NCBI RefSeq assembly: GCF_014695915.1
Contig: NZ_JACJPF010000044.1
Location: forward strand, 62,001-126,000
Source of the DNA: Trichocoleus sp. FACHB-40
GTDB lineage: Bacteria > Cyanobacteriota > Cyanobacteriia > Cyanobacteriales > FACHB-T130
Reading direction: 5' to 3'
DNA: 64,000 bases
Part shown: piece after piece, positions 61,403 through 64,000 of the stretch
How positions within the stretch are numbered: position 1 is the stretch's first letter
How the letters are laid out: each line of letters starts with the position of its first letter
Notes under the pieces: model-generated
The model's database searches: none
What the model was told of the DNA's origin: nothing
What the model saw: only the letters and a program-made list of their open reading frames with translations
Made by a program: the position numbers and the translations under genes

Positions 61403-62272
61403 TTAAACGCTACTACTACTTTCTGAATCTACAAGTTGCCGAATCTGCATAGGAGTTAACTGCTGCACATTGCTGAAAATTGCCGCAGCACCAGCAGCCT
61501 TAAGAGCATCTGCATAGGCATCACTTTGTTCCTGGGTTTTTTGAACGTGTGGCGGCAAAATGCCCACGCCAATCCAACACCGCTGTGATTTAAGCGGTTT
61601 ACTAGAAGCCGCTTCGCATTTACGTGCTTGTATTACTGTGTACAAATCAGCTACCGTATCCCCCACATAAATAACTGGCGTGTCGGGGTTAACGGAAAAT
61701 TGCTGTTCCAACTGTTGTACAGCTGCCAACAGCCCTGTAGGATCGGGTTTTCCCGGAGCATCCTCCATCGCAATTAGCAATGGCGACTTCAAGCCCAAGC
61801 GTTTGCTCAAAACATAAGTCGCTGAACCACGAGTAGCACCGCTAAAAAAGCCCCAAGGTATTCCTGCTGCTGTCAGTTCCTCTAGATAACTTGGCTGCAT
61901 GAGTAGCGGTTCATCGCAGATATAACCTGTCCAATTTTCCGGATCTGTCCCTCGATACCGAGACTGGAAAAAGGCAACCAGAGTGTCGTAGTTGAGTTGG
62001 AGTTGCGATCGCGTTGCGGTATCGCTCTCTTGCGATTGCTTTGTCTCCTGAGCCTCAAAGTATCGATAAACTAGCTCTTGGGACGCTTCCCAATCATTAT
62101 TCCAAATTCCTTCCAACTTCAGCTTGTCTATATCCTCTGGAGTCGGTCGATAGGCACCGCCAGTAAAATGCTCCACCGTATCAGCAAGCGCTCTGCGGTA
62201 AGATCCCCCGACATCGCGCACTACACCGTCAATATCAAAAACAACTAAACTGGGACTGGATTGTTCCACCAC
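61403..62272 (-). CDS. HAD-superfamily IA hydrolase (TIGR01548-type)
   Basis: A 289-residue phosphatase-like protein. Motif I is FDIDGVVRDV (Asp13 nucleophile, Asp15), motif II is FFSGATRG, the motif III Lys is in GKPDPTG, and motif IV is YVGDTVADL. The long helical cap between motifs I and II is of the IA subfamily. Blocks such as GSYRRALADTVEHFTGG and LKLEGIWNNDWE match the cyanobacterial/archaeal TIGR01548 group of unknown substrate. It is divergent from the PSRP-3 gene with 102 bp between. Confidence 0.88.
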   Translation of the reverse strand: MVEQSSPSLVVFDIDGVVRDVGGSYRRALADTVEHFTGGAYRPTPEDIDKLKLEGIWNNDWEASQELVYRYFEAQETKQSQESDTATRSQLQLNYDTLVAFFQSRYRGTDPENWTGYICDEPLLMQPSYLEELTAAGIPWGFFSGATRGSATYVLSKRLGLKSPLLIAMEDAPGKPDPTGLLAAVQQLEQQFSVNPDTPVIYVGDTVADLYTVIQARKCEAASSKPLKSQRCWIGVGILPPHVQKTQEQSDAYADALKAAGAAAIFSNVQQLTPMQIRQLVDSESSSSV

Positions 62273-62374
62273 TCTTGCCGCACCTTATAATCTTTTGCTC
62301 ATGCACTATATCCAGGGTGTAGAATAGTCGTTTGTACAGTATTCAACAAGGCTGGGACTTCCCTGGAGGTGTGA

Positions 62375-62674
62375 TTGTCGAGGTTTATTTTAAAGGTTCT
62401 CTGGCTGGAAGAGAACGTTGCATTAGCCGTTGACCAAGTAGTAGGCAAAGGCACCAGCCCTCTAACATCTTACTTTTTCTGGCCTCGGAACGATGCTTGG
62501 GAACAGCTAAAAAATGAGCTGGAAGCCAAGCACTGGATTTCTGAGGTTGAGCGCGTCGAGGTTCTAAACAAAGCCACGGAAGTAATTAACTACTGGCAAG
62601 AGGAAGGCAAACGCCGTTCTATAGCTGACGCTCAGGCGAAATTTCCGGAAGTTGGCTTCACAGGTAGCGCCTAA
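62375..62674 (+). CDS. 30S ribosomal protein PSRP-3 / Ycf65
   Basis: A 99-residue protein strongly matching plastid-specific ribosomal protein 3 (Ycf65): [40 protein letters not shown], and [20 protein letters not shown]. It is a small-subunit ribosomal component conserved in cyanobacteria and plastids. The start is TTG at 62375: an in-frame stop lies immediately upstream (62372), GGAGGT sits four bases away (62365-62370), and the N-terminal MSRF matches the family's MSKF start. The GTG at 62371 is in another frame. Confidence 0.93.
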   Translation: MSRFILKVLWLEENVALAVDQVVGKGTSPLTSYFFWPRNDAWEQLKNELEAKHWISEVERVEVLNKATEVINYWQEEGKRRSIADAQAKFPEVGFTGSA

Positions 62675-62831
62675 GAGTTAGCTAAAGGCGAATTTGCCTC
62701 TTGTTTGATACTTTTGTCGGCAGTTGCCGAAGCGCGATAAGTTGAGGAATAGGGCTAATCGGTTCTGCACAAACAGAGTTTATAAAACCTAAGAGGGTAG
62801 CAGTTTATTAAAATGCTGACCCTCTAAATTT

Positions 62832-64000
62832 TTAATTTGCTTGTTGGATGGGAATCTCAATCCAAAACTGAGTACCTTTGCCTGGTAGGGAAGAACACTG
62901 GAAGACACCGCCGTGTTTTTCCACCACAATTTGATAGCTGATGGATAGTCCCAAACCTGTTCCCTTACCAACTGGCTTAGTGGTAAAAAAGGGATTGAAG
63001 ATTTGCGATCGCACTCCTTCTGGCATTCCGGAACCATTATCGGAAATCTGAATGAGTGCGCGATCGCCATTTCGTACTTTGGTACTAATCTGTATCGTAG
63101 GGATTGCTGATTGGGCAGACTCTTCTGCCAGTCCCACATCAAGAGTCCCCATGTCCAGAGCGTCAATCGCATTGCTGATGACGTTCATAAACACTTGATT
63201 GAGCTGACCAGCATAGCACTCAACTAAGGGCAAATCGCCATAAGCTTTCACAACCTCAATACTGGGAACGTTACCCTTCCCCTTAAGTCGATGTTGCAAG
63301 ATTAACAGCGTACTGTCTAGACCCTCATGGATATCAACTAGCTTCATTTCAGCTTGGTCTAGGCGAGAGAAATTGCGTAGTGACAGCACCAGTTGCCGAA
63401 TGCGATCCGCCCCAACCTTCATCGAGGAAAGCATTTTGGGTAAATCGTCAGCCAGAAATTCTAAATCAATTTCCTCTTGCAGCTTGAGAATCTCAGAGTC
63501 AGGATGGGGATAACGCCGCTGGTAGAGATGCAGCAGATCCAGCAAATCTTGTGCGTACTCACCAACGTGAGCCAGATTCCCATAAATGAAATTGACCGGA
63601 TTGTTAACTTCGTGAGCTACACCCGCCACCAGCTGTCCCAAACTTGACATTTTTTCTGTCTGAATCAGCTGAGTTTGGGTTTGCTGTAGTTCTTTGATAG
63701 TACAAGAAAGTTGTTCTGTCTGCTCTTGGGTTTGAGTTAGGAGTTCAGCTTGCTGTATAGCTATGCCTAGTTGAGCAGCAATCTGGTTGACAAAATCAAT
63801 AGCGGAGGCATCCCAGTGCCGGGGTTCACGGCATTGATGGATACATAGCAGTCCCCACAGTAAATCCCCTTTCAAGAGCGGCACTACCAAGTTAGCTCGG
63901 ACTTGGAATTGCTCTAGAAGCTGGATATGACAATCGTTTAAGCCGGCGTTGTAGATGTCATCAACTATCTGAATCCGACCTTGTTGATAGAGGTGAGCAT
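62832..64000 (-). CDS. GAF-domain sensor histidine kinase, 3' part (5' end outside window)
   Basis: The frame stays open from 62832 through 64000 on the minus strand, so the gene begins right of the window; a TTG at 63890 is internal. Visible are a GAF/phytochrome-like domain end ([38 protein letters not shown]), a coiled coil, the H-box [11 protein letters not shown]-box [11 protein letters not shown]1 DNGSGMP and G2 GKGTGLGLS. The GAF motif [11 protein letters not shown] is of the type common in cyanobacterial phytochrome-family sensors, but a chromophore-binding Cys cannot be judged in the part seen. It is a close paralogue of the kinase at 1-992. Confidence 0.93.
   Translation of the reverse strand, partial: AHLYQQGRIQIVDDIYNAGLNDCHIQLLEQFQVRANLVVPLLKGDLLWGLLCIHQCREPRHWDASAIDFVNQIAAQLGIAIQQAELLTQTQEQTEQLSCTIKELQQTQTQLIQTEKMSSLGQLVAGVAHEVNNPVNFIYGNLAHVGEYAQDLLDLLHLYQRRYPHPDSEILKLQEEIDLEFLADDLPKMLSSMKVGADRIRQLVLSLRNFSRLDQAEMKLVDIHEGLDSTLLILQHRLKGKGNVPSIEVVKAYGDLPLVECYAGQLNQVFMNVISNAIDALDMGTLDVGLAEESAQSAIPTIQISTKVRNGDRALIQISDNGSGMPEGVRSQIFNPFFTTKPVGKGTGLGLSISYQIVVEKHGGVFQCSSLPGKGTQFWIEIPIQQAN

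Noticed and set aside
1-64000. tRNA, rRNA or known small RNA genes
   Set aside because: No cloverleaf-like segment with TTCGA-type T loop, no rRNA signature and no Yfr1-like ACTCCTCAC motif were recognised in the intergenic regions; a covariance-model scan could still find one.

Overview
The window is chromosomal DNA of a cyanobacterium, probably a filamentous one; the genus cannot be fixed from the sequence. The evidence is the dense GCGATCGC (HIP1) octamer, cyanobacteria-restricted families (cyAbrB regulator, PSRP-3/Ycf65 ribosomal protein, KGK-domain protein, a probable DUF4090 protein), DUF2157 and GDYXXLXY membrane proteins, and paired sucrose-cleaving enzymes. No rRNA, tRNA, CRISPR array, prophage or intact insertion sequence was seen.

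Layout. 1-7 kb: tail of a PAS-type histidine kinase, a PaaK-like adenylate-forming enzyme, an HxlR regulator divergent from a VOC/glyoxalase-fold gene, a second VOC gene, and a two-gene unit (PD-(D/E)XK nuclease-like protein overlapping a serine-recombinase-like protein). 7-16 kb: GT39-type glycosyltransferase, ClC channel with CBS domains, cyAbrB, Rrf2 regulator, cobD, peptidoglycan-binding protein, pyrR, type II IPP isomerase. 16-26 kb: sppA, a GDYXXLXY/DUF2157 pair, RsmB-like rRNA methyltransferase, DUF296 protein, a bacterial dynamin, KGK and DUF4090 proteins, HNH nuclease. 26-42 kb: DUF362 protein, aspartase, two TPR proteins flanking the MsrP methionine-sulfoxide reductase, M32 carboxypeptidase, a P2-type cation ATPase divergent from a CPA2 antiporter, CAP-domain lipoprotein, SDR. 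42-50 kb: a decayed SLH-porin pseudogene, alkaline/neutral invertase overlapping a membrane-protein gene, and an OmpR-type two-component pair split by a tandem repeat. 50-64 kb: secreted beta-rich protein, APC permease, lipoprotein-type methyltransferase, polar amino-acid ABC transporter (ATPase divergent from a fused binding protein-permease), sucrose synthase, a periplasmic WD40 propeller, peptidoglycan-binding protein, HAD hydrolase, PSRP-3 and the 3' part of a GAF histidine kinase paralogous to the one at the left edge.

Functional themes. Sucrose breakdown is covered twice (invertase at 44.1 kb, sucrose synthase at 56.6 kb) without sucrose-phosphate synthase in the window. Membrane ion and solute transport is prominent (ClC, P-type ATPase, CPA2, APC, ABC). 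Most genes are single transcription units; likely operons are the nuclease/recombinase pair, DUF2157/GDYXXLXY, invertase/membrane protein and the two-component pair.

The most distinctive non-coding feature is the load of small repeats. There are four copies of a roughly 110-120 bp palindromic MITE-like element, two other TIR-bounded elements, arrays of short hairpins, long perfect palindromes between convergent genes, and G/C-rich 7- or 8-mer tandem repeats placed directly in front of start codons or between cotranscribed genes.
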